Source of the DNA: Gossypium raimondii
Lineage: Eukaryota > Streptophyta > Magnoliopsida > Malvales > Malvaceae
Assembly: GCF_025698545.1 (NCBI RefSeq)
Contig: NC_068572.1
Location: forward strand, 4,526,001 to 4,590,000
Length of the DNA stretch: 64,000 nucleotides
Direction: 5' to 3'
Shown: positions 14,964 through 27,819 of the stretch, piece after piece
Layout of the letters: every line of letters begins with the position of its first letter
Numbering within the stretch: position 1 is the stretch's first letter
Position numbers and translations under genes: made by a program
Notes under the pieces: model-generated
Databases searched by the model: none
The model's input: the letters and a program-made list of their open reading frames with translations, nothing else
Told to the model about the DNA's origin: nothing

Positions 14964-17900
14964 TTACATAATATGGATTTGATTGGTGGAAATGAATGAA
15001 GCCTTGAAAAGGTGAAGACGTGGATTCCCCAAGCGTAAGGAGTAGGCAGCTTTCTTGTAGTCACCCCAAGTAAAGGGCTTGTACAGGCTGGGATTTTCCG
15101 ATGAGACCAGTTGTGGGAGTGGGGAGATGGTTGTGTTAAGCGGAGGTGCCCCGAAGTACATGATCGACATTCTTGAATTTTCAGTTGAATTCGCCATTGC
15201 TCTATGCCTAGCGCTCCTAAATCTCTCGTTTGTCAAAACCTATCAAATCATACAAAATGAGAAACAGTTTACTCCAGGTCTTTAATGTACGAAGTAGGGT
15301 ACTGACCCGCAAGGCATCTCCGACGATGACGAAGAATTGGGTAGGGTCAGGGGGGACTGGGATCCAAAACCCATCACGCAAAGCGATTTGGAGGCCACCA
15401 ACATCATTGGATCGAAAAATGGTGAGGATCTGAGGGTCGGAATGCTCGCCAAACCCTACTTCATCATCGTCTTTGCATGGTTTTGAAGATAGGGGAGGGT
15501 AATGGTTGAACCGTAAGATGGAGTCGCTTTGGACGTCTGTGATTAGTTTACTGAAGGCGTACTTGTCTTGGAGCCATAGACCCTCAGCCACTAGATCTAG
15601 AATCTCGCTTGCTAACTCCCTCACTGCTTTTATGTACTCATTCGCAGCACTACTGTAAAAAGTACCCAACAATAATAGATTAAGAAAATACCATCCAGTA
15701 AATTTAGAATCCAAGTTCAGAATTTTTTTCTCCCTTCATTACAACTAAATTAATATGAAAAATTGGATTTGGGTTTTTTTCTTCTAAAGAAAGCGATTGA
15801 TTCATGAAGAAGATTACGTTCGATATGGATATTATTCTTAATGATTTTAATCCATTTTCGTTCAATCAAAACAGTAAAATTTATAATTCAATTCTAGACT
15901 CTCCTAAAATAATTTCTAAATTCACCCTAATTCTTAATATAAGAAAATATAAAAATTTAAATTATGCTTACCAACAATTTAACAACTATAAGATTTTATA
16001 TTAACATTTCATAAATCAAACATTACAATTAAATTATCTTAAGGAACAAAATCTTAAATCCACAGCCTTTTTCATTTAATTTGTACAAATATTTTTACAA
16101 AATATCCAATAAATTTATAGCTTAAATATTATCATTTACATGATCTTCCATCATATTTCTTGATTTGGAATCACTTTCATAAAAATAAAATAAAATAACC
16201 TAAAAACTTGTTTAATTTTGTAGTAGGCAATTATAGAAACAAGGACTTTTCTGTTGGGGTTATGAAATAATAGTGGTGTAGGTCCATTTAATTCATATCA
16301 TCTTAAACTAATTCATTATGCATCATCCTTGAAAACGAAATCATTATGCTAAACAATTTTATAATTCAACAATAATATATATTTTTAAGTTAAAAGTCTT
16401 CAAACTTAAAAAAAAAGTAATTATTGAATATTTAAACGGTCAAAATACATTAAAAAATTATTTAACTATTAACTTTAACAGTTGACCGTTAAAATTAACT
16501 GCTCTTAATTTTTTTCAGTTAAAATCATTATGTCACAACTATGGCGTGACATGTGATAAAAAAATAAATTTAATAAAAAGTATAAAAGATATTTAAAATT
16601 TATTAAAAATTATAAAAATGGTAAAAAAAAACATTAATTAGTGGTAAATAAATCGCCGGCAAAATGAAATTCCGTACTGGTGCTGTTGGGGTGAAATGGG
16701 CCACTCTATGTACTATATTACTGTTTATTAATTTCTCATTAAATAATTTTAACTCCATATTTAATTCATTTAATTTATATATATAATCACTTTTAATAGG
16801 TGATGTTTAATATGTTTGGGATTGTGAATCACATCTCTAATGTTTTTTAAAATGATTTAGATATATATATATGAAACATTTGTATTTATAAGTTAATGTC
16901 TCTTTTAACCAAATTTAGCTTATACTTGAACTTGAGTTTAAGCGAGGGCGAAGATAGAAAATTATTTTAGGGTAAAATTAAATTATAATTTTTACGATCG
17001 TAAAATATAGTTTCACCATTTTAATAGATTATATTTTTTAATTTATAAAAGATTAAATTAAAATTTGTCATTTTCATGGGCCAAAGTACAATTTTATTTT
17101 TACTAAGTTAAAATTTTAAAAATTTTAAAGGGCGTAAATGAAAATGTTTAATATGAAAATGAGAATATTTTTAAAAAATGGTACTTAAAACATATTTTTT
17201 AAAAAAACATATTAAAAAATATTTTTAATTAATTTTAATGATTTTATATATTTTTAATTTTTAAATTTAAAAAATTAATTAAATGTTAACGTGTCATCCA
17301 TGTAGTAATCATGTGTATACAATGTCAACAAAGTTAAAAGATATTAACTTTTCTTTTCATTTTAGGTGATTTAACAAAAAAATTACATGTTTAAAGCTAA
17401 AAAGTAAAAATTAAATGATAAATTACATGTTTAAAGCTTTTGATTGAGTTTGTGTCATAAGTTAAGTGGACACTAATTTAATTAAAATTACCTTTTACAA
17501 GATAAATTATATTATTATAAGAATATTTATATTTTTATATTTTCATATAAAATCAATAAAATTCAGACTTGAATCTAATACGTTATAGATTTTATACTTT
17601 TTAGCTGTATCATGTCAAACAAAAATTTTATATAATTTTTAATAAATATATATATTTTTATACTTTTCTTCCACCCATAATCTAATTATGCATAGAAAAG
17701 GAGTGGACGAAGCCATAGGCAACATGAACCTTGCTATATATATTCTGCATCACACTAAAGAAACAGAAAACAGACGTGTTGTCTCTCTGCTCTACTGTTT
17801 ATGGTTTAATATTTATATTCATATCTGTCTTTGGTCAACCTTCTTAACCCATTTTTTAAACCATAACGTGCATGACTAAATGTTTTTCCAAATTTCAGAC

Positions 17901-18424
17901 GTGAGGGCAAAGTTTTCTTTTTCAAAACAATCATTGAGGAATTCGATATTAAAATAAAGTTTTGTTAAGGACTCAATTTAACTTAATTCCAATTTAATGC
18001 AGTTTAAAAATAATGTAGATGAAGGGAAAACAATGGTAGCATACCTGAAATTTTTAGGCTCATGGGAGATGGTATTGGATGTTTGGACAATGGAGCAAGG
18101 ATTGGTGGGGAGGAGAAGATACTCAAGCTCACCCTTATCGCCATGGAGGCCGATGTTTTTGGAACCATAACCAAAACTGCCGGCAGGCACCGCCTGTTGC
18201 TTATCGGGAGCCGGTTTGTTGAAAAACCGAAACCCCTCGTCTTCCAATCTGGATATTATCTCCATAGGGACGCCATGGTTAGTGACCTTAAAAAATCCAT
18301 AGTCTTCACAAGCTTCGACGACCAGCTTCGACACTATGGACTTGTCAAGAGAAAGATCAAGTGTCGGAATCCCTACTGCCTTGGTTTTCTTGGTTCTCAC
18401 GGGAACAGGAGACTGCACTACCAT
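14964..18424 (-). CDS. GA2OX: Gibberellin 2-beta-dioxygenase (GA 2-oxidase), three exons
   Basis: Exons on the minus strand: 18,424-18,045, 15,652-15,307 and 15,239-14,964, with GT-AG junctions and matching phases, giving 333 residues, the usual length of C19-GA 2-oxidases. The N-terminal DIOX_N part ([16 protein letters not shown]) lies in exon 1. Exon 2 has the iron ligands His and Asp in GEHSDP (about 197 and 199). Exon 3 has the third His in SARHRAM (about 254) and the 2-oxoglutarate Arg in SRMS (about 265), then YFGAPPLN and [19 protein letters not shown], typical of the GA2ox C-terminus. The enzyme 2-beta-hydroxylates bioactive gibberellins and their precursors in the cytosol and so lowers GA. 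All catalytic residues are present. Intron 1 is 2.39 kb, large for this family, and AT-rich with repeat sequence. A specific subfamily number cannot be assigned by eye. Confidence 0.92.
15653..18044 (-). other. Large first intron of the GA 2-oxidase gene
   Basis: 2.39 kb of very AT-rich sequence with no recognisable gene. The part at about 17,495-17,690 belongs to a dispersed repeat that recurs near 31,385-31,600. Frames at 15,804-16,004 and 17,688-17,879 are chance frames. Confidence 0.7.
17495..17690 (+). repeat. Dispersed AT-rich repeat, copy A
   Basis: Shares, in the same order as 31,385-31,600, an ATTATATTATTAT block, TTTTTATATTTT.ATATAAAAT, a T-rich middle and the ending CTTCCACCCATAATCTAATT. 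Non-coding; lies in intron 1 of GA2ox. Confidence 0.6.
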
Positions 18425-18506
18425 TTTTCTTCTTAACTTTTGAGCCTATGATGATAAGAGTTGGAACTTGGAAGACGTGGAATCACGGCCGGGGAATTTG
18501 CTTACA

Positions 18507-18513
18507 ATTTATA
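18507..18513 (-). promoter_or_regulatory. TATA box of the GA 2-oxidase gene
   Basis: TATAAAT on the minus strand, about 85 bp upstream of the initiator ATG at 18,424, leaving a leader of roughly 50-55 nt. Confidence 0.6.
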
Positions 18514-18559
18514 CAAGAGAGACGGATAGGGGTTATGATTATAAAAATTCCATAAATTT

Positions 18560-19520
18560 TTTTATTCAACTTTAGCTTTCAAAGCATCATTTGAATATTT
18601 TAGTCCCTGTATATTTGGAAAATTAACATTTTAGTACATTAACTTTGCATTAATAGAATGACATAAGCGACATTAAACCAAATATTAAATCAATTTAAAA
18701 ACTTATTAGTTTTGAAAACAAATGGAATGACAGTGACTTAATATGGACCAAACTATAAATAATTTAAACATTTATATAAAAAAGAAAATCAAATTGAACC
18801 CAAAATAATTTGGGGTAAAATCAAAATAGATTTCTTACCTTGATTCCTTCTTCAAAATTGTTGCTTAACGTGTAAAGATTAAAATATTATTTTTTAAATG
18901 TATAATGATTAGAATATTTATTTTAATAATGAAAGAGATAAATAAATTGATATGTTTTTTTGTTAAAACAAATAAATATGAATTCAATCGGTTAACTCAA
19001 TTAATCGAAATTTACGTGTTTTTTGTTAAAACAAATATAAAACATATTAAAAGAATAAATTGATAATATTCTTTTGAACAAATTAAAACTACATATAATT
19101 TGTATTATTTATTATTAAATTCGATTGATTCAATTAATTATCCAATTTTAATCGAATTAACCGGTAATTAAACTTTTAAAAAATCATTAATCAATCTCCG
19201 ACCAAATTAAATTACTAAAAAAAGCTGGTTTAAAAATTATTTGAATGAATAGGTCAATTTTTGAAATATTTATCGGAATATGTTGATTTTAGAGAGAGAG
19301 GGTGAAAACGCATCTATTAGGGACGCTTTCTTGCAAAGACAAGAGTAAAAGCACGTCATGTTTTCACTTGTTCTCTCTAAAATTAACCATAACTATTTTA
19401 AAAATTGACCCATTTTCTTAAAAAAAAATTTAAAACAGAATATTTTAACTAATTTAACACTTAAAATAATAGTGAGAAAGAATTAAAGCCGAATATGACA
19501 TGGTGATTACATATATAATA
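18560..19520. other. AT-rich intergenic stretch, nothing recognised
   Basis: Long A/T-rich sequence with short interspersed motifs and no coding signal or clear repeat boundary. Confidence 0.5.
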
Positions 19521-19523
19521 TAA

Positions 19524-20128
19524 GGGTCTGTTTGATTGACGGAATTGATTTTCCGGAAAATCATTTCCAACTTTTCCAGCGTTTGATTGGCGGAAAACAT
19601 TTTCCATTTGGAAAATGAACTCCAAAACAAGGAAAAATGGGTTACATTTTAGGGAAAATGTCTTACCCTTTCAATTTCCGTAAGACATTTTCCGTGCTCT
19701 CCTCTCTATCTCCTCCTTCATTCCTTCCTTCATTTCCGTAGAAAACCGCTTCATTTATCGATTTTCCAAGAACTTATTTTTTAATTATTCAATACTTTTT
19801 TAACACAATTACAAATAATTTATTTGATATTAGTTTTTTCAATTTATAACGATTAATATTGTAGCTTAATAATTAAGTATTATTATAAATAAATCATTGC
19901 AATATATGTACAAATAATTTAAAATATAAAATTTATTAATATATATTAATATATGTAAAACAACTTTTCCGAAAAATATTTTCAAAAATCGCCAAGCAAA
20001 GTAGAAAATATTTTACAGATTCAATCAAACACCAGAAAATATTTTCCAGTAAATCATTTTACAGAAAAGTAAAACATTTTCTAAAAATTATTTTACGGAA
20101 AATATTTTACTGGCAATCAAACAGACCC
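19524..20128. mobile_element. Tourist-like (PIF/Harbinger) MITE, 605 bp
   Basis: Starts GGGTCTGTTTGATTG and ends with its inverted form CAATCAAACAGACCC. The duplicated trinucleotide TAA lies directly outside each end (19,521-19,523 and 20,129-20,131), the TWA target typical of PIF/Harbinger elements. The arms contain many GGAAAAT/ATTTTCC strings, so the repeats can fold into long hairpins. No coding capacity. Confidence 0.85.
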
Positions 20129-20131
20129 TAA

Positions 20132-20502
20132 GCCTCACAAATGAGAAATGAGATATGATGTGAGTCCTACAAACATGAAAGGCAACTATGTGGAAACTAC
20201 AATCTCATGTCCCATCATAAAAGATAATTTTACTACTTCACCTTTCATTATACGGATATAAAGTCAACGTACGTGTCGTTTCAAGCCATAACCACTCATG
20301 TAATTATTGTCGGATTGGTTCATTATTTGAGTTACCCATTTAAGTTTGAAGGGTTATTACTTTCGAATGTGACAGGATGTATCAGGTGTTAAAAATTGGA
20401 TAAGGGAGAAATTTATCACATCATCCATTTTCGATTTAATTGATTTAATTAATCGAAATAGTTTATTCTATTCAATTAAATAAATTATTTAAAAAATTTA
20501 TT

Positions 20503-20535
<33 letters not shown>

Positions 20536-21265
20536 ATTGGCTCAACAGTTGATTTAACTTATTTTTTATCTCGATTCAATCACTAGTTTAAATAGTTTGT
20601 ACCTATTAATGAGTTAACCACTCCAATTAAGGACGAAGCTAGGAAGGTTGGTAGGCCTCGACTTCCTAAGAATGGAAATTTTCATTTTGGTTGTTTAATT
20701 TTTACACTTTGGTCTCCTCAAAGTGATAAAATTTTGATTTAATCCTTTAAAAATTATAAAGATATAAGTTATTAAAATTATAAAATTACGTATTAGCTCT
20801 CATAAGAATATACAACTCAATTCCAACCCCTGATCCAATCTCTTATTCCAAACTAATACCCCAATCAAATTTCGGTCCAATCGACCAGTCCGGTCTGATT
20901 CTGAAAACAATATTCTAAGCAACATTTTGGCTTTAAATCACTGAATATGAAATGGGATTTATATTTTGAATGTAATTGAATCAAACTTATCCAAACTCGA
21001 TTTGATTTATAATTATTACATTTTTTATGGAAAAAAAGAAACAAAAATATTGTTGAAGATGTGAAGACCATTCCTCCTAAGATATTCTTTTTTTCTGTTT
21101 GATTTTAGAGCTAGCTTTCAACATCAAAAAAGGGATGAAAACATGTTCATTGACTAATGTTGTTTCCCATTTCATTTCGAACACAAAGGTTGTCAAATAA
21201 TGCAGAATTAATTTCTTTTCTTCTTCGGCCATCATGGTGAATAACATATGACCCACGTATTATTG
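20132..21265. other. AT-rich intergenic stretch
   Basis: Contains a TA microsatellite (about 20,512-20,536) and no recognisable gene. The 68-codon frame at 20,865-21,071 has no domain features. Confidence 0.5.
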
Positions 21266-21266
21266 C

Positions 21267-22487
21267 TGTTTATCCTGTTTGTACAAGCCCATTTTTGCCC
21301 GGGGCTAAACTAACTCAATTACAACCAGAAACCCAATAGCCTAGACCAAAACCCGAAGCCCAATAGGCCCATTACAAACCAACCCTCACAAAGACATAGC
21401 CCAGCAGACCCAACCCACCTAAACACTAACCCAAAACCCAATAAGCCCAATTACCTAAACCCAAATCAGGCCTAAAACAATTAGTCAAACTAGGGTTTCA
21501 GAGTTTCAGCTTTTCTGAAACCCTAACGCCGCAGCCGCCACTACCTCTCCTGACCTCCTGCCACCACCGCGCCACACATCATGTCTCCCACTTGCCACCG
21601 CTCACCTGCCCTCTGACTTTGCCACCGCGTCAATCACCTGCAAACACACAAAGCAACAAGACAGTAGCAAGCATTTTTTTTTCTTTTCTTTCGGCTATAA
21701 AGCCGAAAAGATTGTAAAGTAAAAGGGGGGATTTTTCTTTTATTTTTTTCTTCTTTTCTTTCGGCTATAAAGCCAAATATGCTGTAAAGAAGAGGGGGCT
21801 TCTTTTTTTATGAAGATTTAAGAAATAAAAAACAGAAAAGGAGTTTTTTCGAAAAGGTGATTTTTTTAGATTCGGATTTTTCGGTCTATTTTCATTTCTT
21901 TTGTGTTTTATTTATATACATATAAACTAAATAGAAAGTATAAAGAGGGAGAAGAAGTGTTACCTGAATCGACCTGTAGCCCCACCGTTGGTATCCCTTC
22001 GCCACCGCTGGATCCGAACTTTTAACTTTAAATATCTTTTAAATAAGTAAATTTTTAGCATTCATTCACGGATCGAGAATTCAAGATATTGTGTCCTAAC
22101 TTACTGGATATAATTCTCTTTCTCGATTAATGTGAAATATGTCATTTTCCCAAAAAATTTCAACATTTTAATAAAGGATCGTATTTTAACTCTCTTTAAA
22201 GTTTTCAATCTTTGACACTAAGACATTAATTAATCAACTAGGTACCAATTTTGGGCGTTACGAGGGTGCTAATCCTTCCTCGTACATAACCGACTCCCGA
22301 ACCCGTTTTTCTGAATTTCGTGGACCAAAATCGTTGTTTTAATAAAATTAAATCGTTTATTAAAAACAACCACTTTTCAAGGTGGCCCGATCACACCTTA
22401 TCAAAAAGGATTGGTGGTGACTCCCACACTCGTTTTCATTTTTAAAATCCAAGTCGACCCCGTTTTCACAAAAAAATGGTGTCAACA
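21267..22487. mobile_element. LTR-like block, gypsy-type, ending GGTGTCAACA
   Basis: Starts around TGTTTATCCTGTTTGTACAA, followed by a stretch rich in AACCCAATAAGCCCA, and ends CGTTTTCACAAAAAAATGGTGTCAACA. The ending is typical of a group of plant gypsy LTRs (Tat-like). Near 21,680 and 21,760 an approximately 75-bp segment with CTTTCGGCTATAAAGCC is duplicated. A 5-bp string, CTGTT, occurs at both edges (21,266-21,270 and 22,488-22,492), but it overlaps the expected TG start, so the exact left end is uncertain. No internal domain follows, consistent with a solo LTR. Confidence 0.55.
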
Positions 22488-22919
22488 CTGTTCATCACCT
22501 AAGCCATGAAAGCGACATTCAGTCACTTATAGTTCATAAGAGATCATTTAAGATTTTTTATTTTTGTTGAAAGAGGGTCGGGTCCAAAATTGTCTTCAAT
22601 CGAGGTATTGTCATCCTACTGTATGTTCAGTGTGAGTTTATAGAGTAGGAAGACAACCCTATTAAACACAATATCATATCTTATCATATAAGGATAAATC
22701 TTAAGTTTATACATTGATTTTATTTAATATTAAATTTTTTATTTTGATTCAATTATTTATATGAAATTTTTATTTTGATTTTGAAAGAAAATATGGACTA
22801 AACTTTTTTTTTTTGATAGAAAAAAAGAAAGCATCATAATGCCTTATTTCAATTTGTTCTTACAATGGCTTCTCCTAGTTTATCTTCTAGAAGTAATTTC
22901 TTAACATGAAAGGAAAAAA

Positions 22920-23345
22920 AATTCTATCTTAACTAAACTCTCCGCATTTGAGGAACAATTCCTTGCTAATCAATCTACAACCATGTTCTCTTCTTTACGC
23001 ACAAATTGGAATTTAATATCAACAAATTGTCGTTGCATCATCTTTATTTTTCTGATTATAGTCATTGTAGGTGTACTCCTCAACCCCTCCTTAATCTTCT
23101 CCATTGCCGTCATACAATCAGTTTCAAGGATAACCTTATCATATCCTCTGCTTTGTGCCATTTTTAGGTCATGAAGAATCGCCCACAACTCTGCATTCAC
23201 CGCCGACCCCTTTCCAATGAACTTTTGAAATCTTCAATCCAATTCCCAACAGAGTCTCTCAAAAACACCCCCAACAACTGACAAACTCTCATCTGTATTC
23301 GCCGCTCCATTCGTATTTATCTTGATCCATCCACTGTTGGACGGA
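22920..23345 (-). pseudogene. RNase H-like (RVT_3) fragment
   Basis: Read on the minus strand from about 23,345: GWIKINTNGAA, then ELWAILHDLKMAQSRGYDKV, ILETDCMTAMEKIKEG and VDIKFQFVRKEENMVVD. This is the order of the plant RNase H-like domain found at the 3' end of LINE retrotransposons (W-K-N-DGA, ELWA/L, V.E.DC..A, R..N..AD). The reading frame changes between about 23,235 and 23,200 and again after VVD, where matching residues (ISKELF) continue in another frame. The first catalytic Asp position reads Asn (NTNGA). A dead fragment, most likely LINE-derived; host RNase H-like origin is possible. Confidence 0.7.
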
Positions 23346-23459
23346 CCGAAGTTAACATACAAGATTATTGTAAAAGTAATGACAATTAGGGAAAATACTT
23401 CCGATCGTAGATGTACTGATCTAGAACAAAAATAAGAATAGTAAATATTCACACATCCA

Positions 23460-24331
23460 CAGCACTATTTTCCCACATCAAGAAAGAAGAATTGAGAATT
23501 GTGTATAATTTCATATAATTAGGTGTACAACAAAACCACAATTGAAAATTTCATATAATTGGGTTTCTGAAAACTACTTTGTAGGTTTTTTATTTAATTT
23601 TTTAGAATAATTTGTTTAATTATTTTTTAATTTAAATGACTGTCCTATGGCAGTGTGGAGAAAAAATATTTATAGGCTGCCCATTACGGGTGTCCAACCC
23701 TAGATCTCCCACTCGCATCTAAGGAGCACAAAACTCTCGTTATTAAGTGTTAAGAGATCGTTATTTCTTTTCTCATTTCTCTTTTAGGTTCATACTAGGA
23801 AATAGCAGTCCGTGCAACCAATATACTTTATTCTTGAGAGCTGGTTACTATATAACTGTTAGGTATATATAGCAGCTCGAAAATTTAAGTAGAGTAGATA
23901 TGCAGTTCCGTGATCTCTTTTATATCAATAATATAATAAACTTTAGTATTTACAATTGTCTCTCGAATATAAAATACAATTGGTCGACCGATAAATACAA
24001 CTGAATGAAACATTGAAATGATCTTTCCTTTTTCTTGAATCTCTCAATTTCAATTCAATTACTCTCTAGACATGTTCCATTAGATCGAATCATTTATTAC
24101 CATTGGTAACATTCTAAGGTAGCTAACATTGAATTGAAACTTCAAGAAATAGTTGAAGGTCGTAAGTGTATTAAATAGATATCCTATTTGATCTCATGGG
24201 TCTCACACAACTTTGAAGTAGAGATCAATTCTTCACTTACCCATATTGGTCGAATAATGCACGTGGTATGAAACACATGCTGTGGTATTACTCTCATTTT
24301 CTCTTGGAGTGTATGTCTTTATTAGAAAATC
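23460..24331. other. Unassigned repeat-like sequence split by the solo LTR
   Basis: No gene. The sequence around 24,332-24,336 continues at 27,815 (ACTCAGTATCTAACTTTGG) once the solo LTR is removed. Together with the region to about 28,000 it was a single stretch before insertion and may itself be an old LTR, but no ends were found. Confidence 0.4.
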
Positions 24332-24336
24332 AATAC

Positions 24337-27300
24337 TGTAACACCTCAAACCCGTATTTGACGCTGGAGTAGGGTTACGAAATATTACCAACCAATCAAA
24401 GCATTTAACAACCAATTCATAAGTAATCATAAGCATATTCTAATTCAATCATAATTATGCGAATTGTCCTTAAATCGAGCTTTAAAGTTCCCTTAAAAAC
24501 ACTTTGGGACTAATAGAAATCATTTGAAAAGTTAAAGAAGAATTTGCAATTTTTTTTTTACTACGGGGTTCACACGGCCGTTTGGCATTCGAAGTAGGAC
24601 ACACGGCTGTGTCCCATCCCGTGCCCGTGCTCTTGCTTGTGTAACTCACTAACTTGGGTCACACGGCCATGCCATAAGCCCGTGTGCCAGGCCGTGTACC
24701 CTTCGAAATGGCCTCGCACGCCCGTGTGCTAGCCGTGTGTCTCACACAGCCTAGTCGCACGCCTGTGTGTTTGGCTGTGTGGATCTAAAATGTGCCAAAA
24801 TCACTCAATTTAGCCTAACATAAAGCTATTTAAGACACCAAGCTTTAAGTTTCATACACATATCAAGCCTTTGGTCAAAACACATACTAACATTTAGCTT
24901 GAAACATAAACATATACGTATAACTCAATTTACTTCACATTCACAAAACAACTAACAACCAAAGACATTCCTAGGTACATGCCATTACAAAATTAAACAT
25001 CACCACACTTGAGATCGGGATTGTTGTTGTTGGATTCTGAGTCGACAATCAAAAGAGAGTACCTAACCTGCGCACGGAAAACAAAATCAAACGCTAAGTA
25101 AAACTCAGTGATATTTCTATAGTCCAAACATTTTAAGACATGATATGATACATGAATGCTCAAATTGAATTATATCATCATACTACTATCTAAACATACA
25201 ATTACAAGATATCACAATTTCAATTTCATGCCTTTCATCACTTTATTTCATACTATACTCAATTTTCACAAGTATTCACCTTTAGTTGGTTTGAACATAT
25301 ATCTCAATTCACATCACTTGTTATATGAATAGCTTTGCATAGATCAATCAATAGTTTACTTATATTATGGCACAAACCAATCCACATTAAGCAACTTCAC
25401 TTATTTGAATAAACACAAGTATATCTAACTCAAGAATATATCATATCTTTAAATGAATAAATGTATATACATAAGTAAATATAATCATATTTAGTAATAC
25501 CTATTACCATCCATCTTAGATGATTCATAACACCTTGCTGTATAGTCCATTTGGTACATGACACCCGGTGCCTAGCGGATAATCTGCAAAAGAGTTTGCG
25601 CCCAGCGCTAGTTGGATAAACCGACAAATGTGTGCCCAGCACTAGTCAGATAAACTGACAGAAGTTGCGCCCAGCGCTAATCGAATATACTGACGAATAA
25701 TCAGTGAGTCTAGCTCTAGTTGGATAAACCAACGATATTTGTGCCCAGCGCTCCGACGATATAAATAGTGAGCCTAGCTCTAGTTGGATAAACCAACAAT
25801 ATTTGCGCCCAGCGCTAGTCGGATAAACCAACGATATAAATAGTGAGCCCAACTCTAGTTGGATGAACCAACGATGATTGCACCTAGCGCTAGTCGGATG
25901 AACTGACAATATCAATTACTCATTCGCAAGTCCATAAAATCACATTTCATAATCTCAATATCACATTCACTTCAATTATCTATTAATCAACTCAATATCA
26001 TATTCACTTCAATTATCTATTAATCATTCATTAATTTATTCCATAATGTCACATTCTAACTATTTATGATTATGTCAATATCCATTCAATAGAGCTTAAC
26101 CAAACACAAATAAAAACATGCTTAAATAATAATTAACAATTAACTAATTAAATTAAGTAAATGACGTTTGAGTTTCAAGACCACAAACTTACCTAACATG
26201 TAAACACGAGATTTTATTTAACTCCAAACATTAACCAACATTATTCAACTTCAATCTCATCATTCGACATTACGTCTCCATATATAACATTGCCATACTA
26301 TCGATTTAAATCTAATTACTTATTGATTCATTTCATAATGTCACATTTCATATATATATAATACACAATTTCTCATCTCATAATTTATTCATCTGCATAT
26401 ATGTAAATATAATTAAAATATCAAAGTAATAATTAAATATTTAAATTAAATAAATAGAGTTCGAGTTCAAAGACTAAGAACTTACCAAAATACGACAGAG
26501 CTAAGATTCGGAGATGACTACTCGGCGATCTTTTCTTTTTCACGGTTGATACTCAATCTACTATTTTCTTGATCTAAAATAATAATTTAGTTTAATTAAT
26601 TAATCTAACCACTGAGAATATTTAAACACCAACAATTAACCCTTCTTAGTAATTTTTTTTCTTGAATTAAATACCAGCTAACCGAATCTATACATCACCC
26701 AGGCAGTCCCTTAATCACCAAAATTTATAGTTTTAACCATGCTATTTTAATTTTGTAACACCCAACTCCTTAAAGATAAATGCTAGCAAAATCATTACAC
26801 AAAAACTATTTTTATCCACCTCCTTAACCAAATTCCCAGCTAATCGTACATATACAACTCTCAAATAGTCCCCCCAAACCTTGGCAATTTATTGATTAAC
26901 ACCATGTTATTTTAGATTTAAAATATCTAAGTCACTAGGGATTAATACAAACAACAATTACTACATAAAATAGCTAAATTACTCAAAAAAAAATAGTCAT
27001 TCATCTACATTTTTCCAACACAACGAAATACATCAAAAACCAGTCCCTAAATTTATTATAATTTAGCAGTATAAGCCCTTTATTAGTTGGGCCTAACGTC
27101 AATGGTTCCAAAAATACAAAATTTACAAAACATGAAGACTAAAAAGTACACTTACATGCATTCAAAGTTAGTAACACAATAGCAAAGCTTTCTCCAAAGC
27201 TTTCCATGGTTTTCGGTAGCAACAAGAAGAAAGAAAAACACCCCTCTCCCCCACTTCTTTTCTTTATTTTATTTAATATCCTTTTATTAACATTTTCCTT

Positions 27301-27814
27301 TGTTTTATTAATAAAATAATAAATATAATATAACTATCATCTTATACATGATGATACTCATACTTTTCCACTATCAATATCTATAAAAACAATGGTCTAT
27401 TTATTTAATAAGTCCTTCAATATAGATTCACCTTATAATTCAGTATTAATTCTTACTTTTATCACTTATTTGATTTAGTCCCTTTATTTTAATTAAACAC
27501 TCTTTCTTCAAAATTACATAACCAAAAAATTTAATTCACTTCTAATATAACTCTGCAAATATTTTTATTAAATACTTACGAGTCCGGTTTAGGGAAACGA
27601 GGTCCCGATACCTCAATTTCCAAAATCATCGACTTTAGAACTGATACACTTGTGTCTTGTCTAACTTTCCAATAATTAAAATTATTAGACCAAACTTCAA
27701 TATAATACTGTAATATCCTCGCAAATATTAATAAATAAGATTCACTGATCCTATCATAGGAAACAATATTTTGAAACCATCGTTTTCGACTTCATTGACT
27801 TTCGGATTGTTACA
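24337..27814. mobile_element. Solo LTR (gypsy-like, TGTAACAC family), 3.48 kb
   Basis: Begins TGTAACACCTCAAACCCGTA, ends GGATTGTTACA, and is flanked by a perfect AATAC duplication (24,332-24,336 and 27,815-27,819). No retroelement genes are inside. It contains a GC-richer block of CACACGG/GTGTG strings near 24,570-24,770 and a tandem region at about 25,555-25,915. Same terminal signature as the LTRs at 4,121 and 4,778. Looks whole as an LTR. Confidence 0.85.
25555..25915. repeat. Degenerate tandem repeat inside the solo LTR
   Basis: About ten alternating half-units built on GCGCCCAGCGCTAGTCGGAT and GAGCCTAGCTCTAGTTGGAT, each followed by AAACC(A/G)AC and a short AT-rich linker (unit roughly 30-33 bp, pairing into units of about 65 bp). 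The 89-codon minus-strand frame merely reads this array. Confidence 0.8.
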
Positions 27815-27819
27815 AATAC

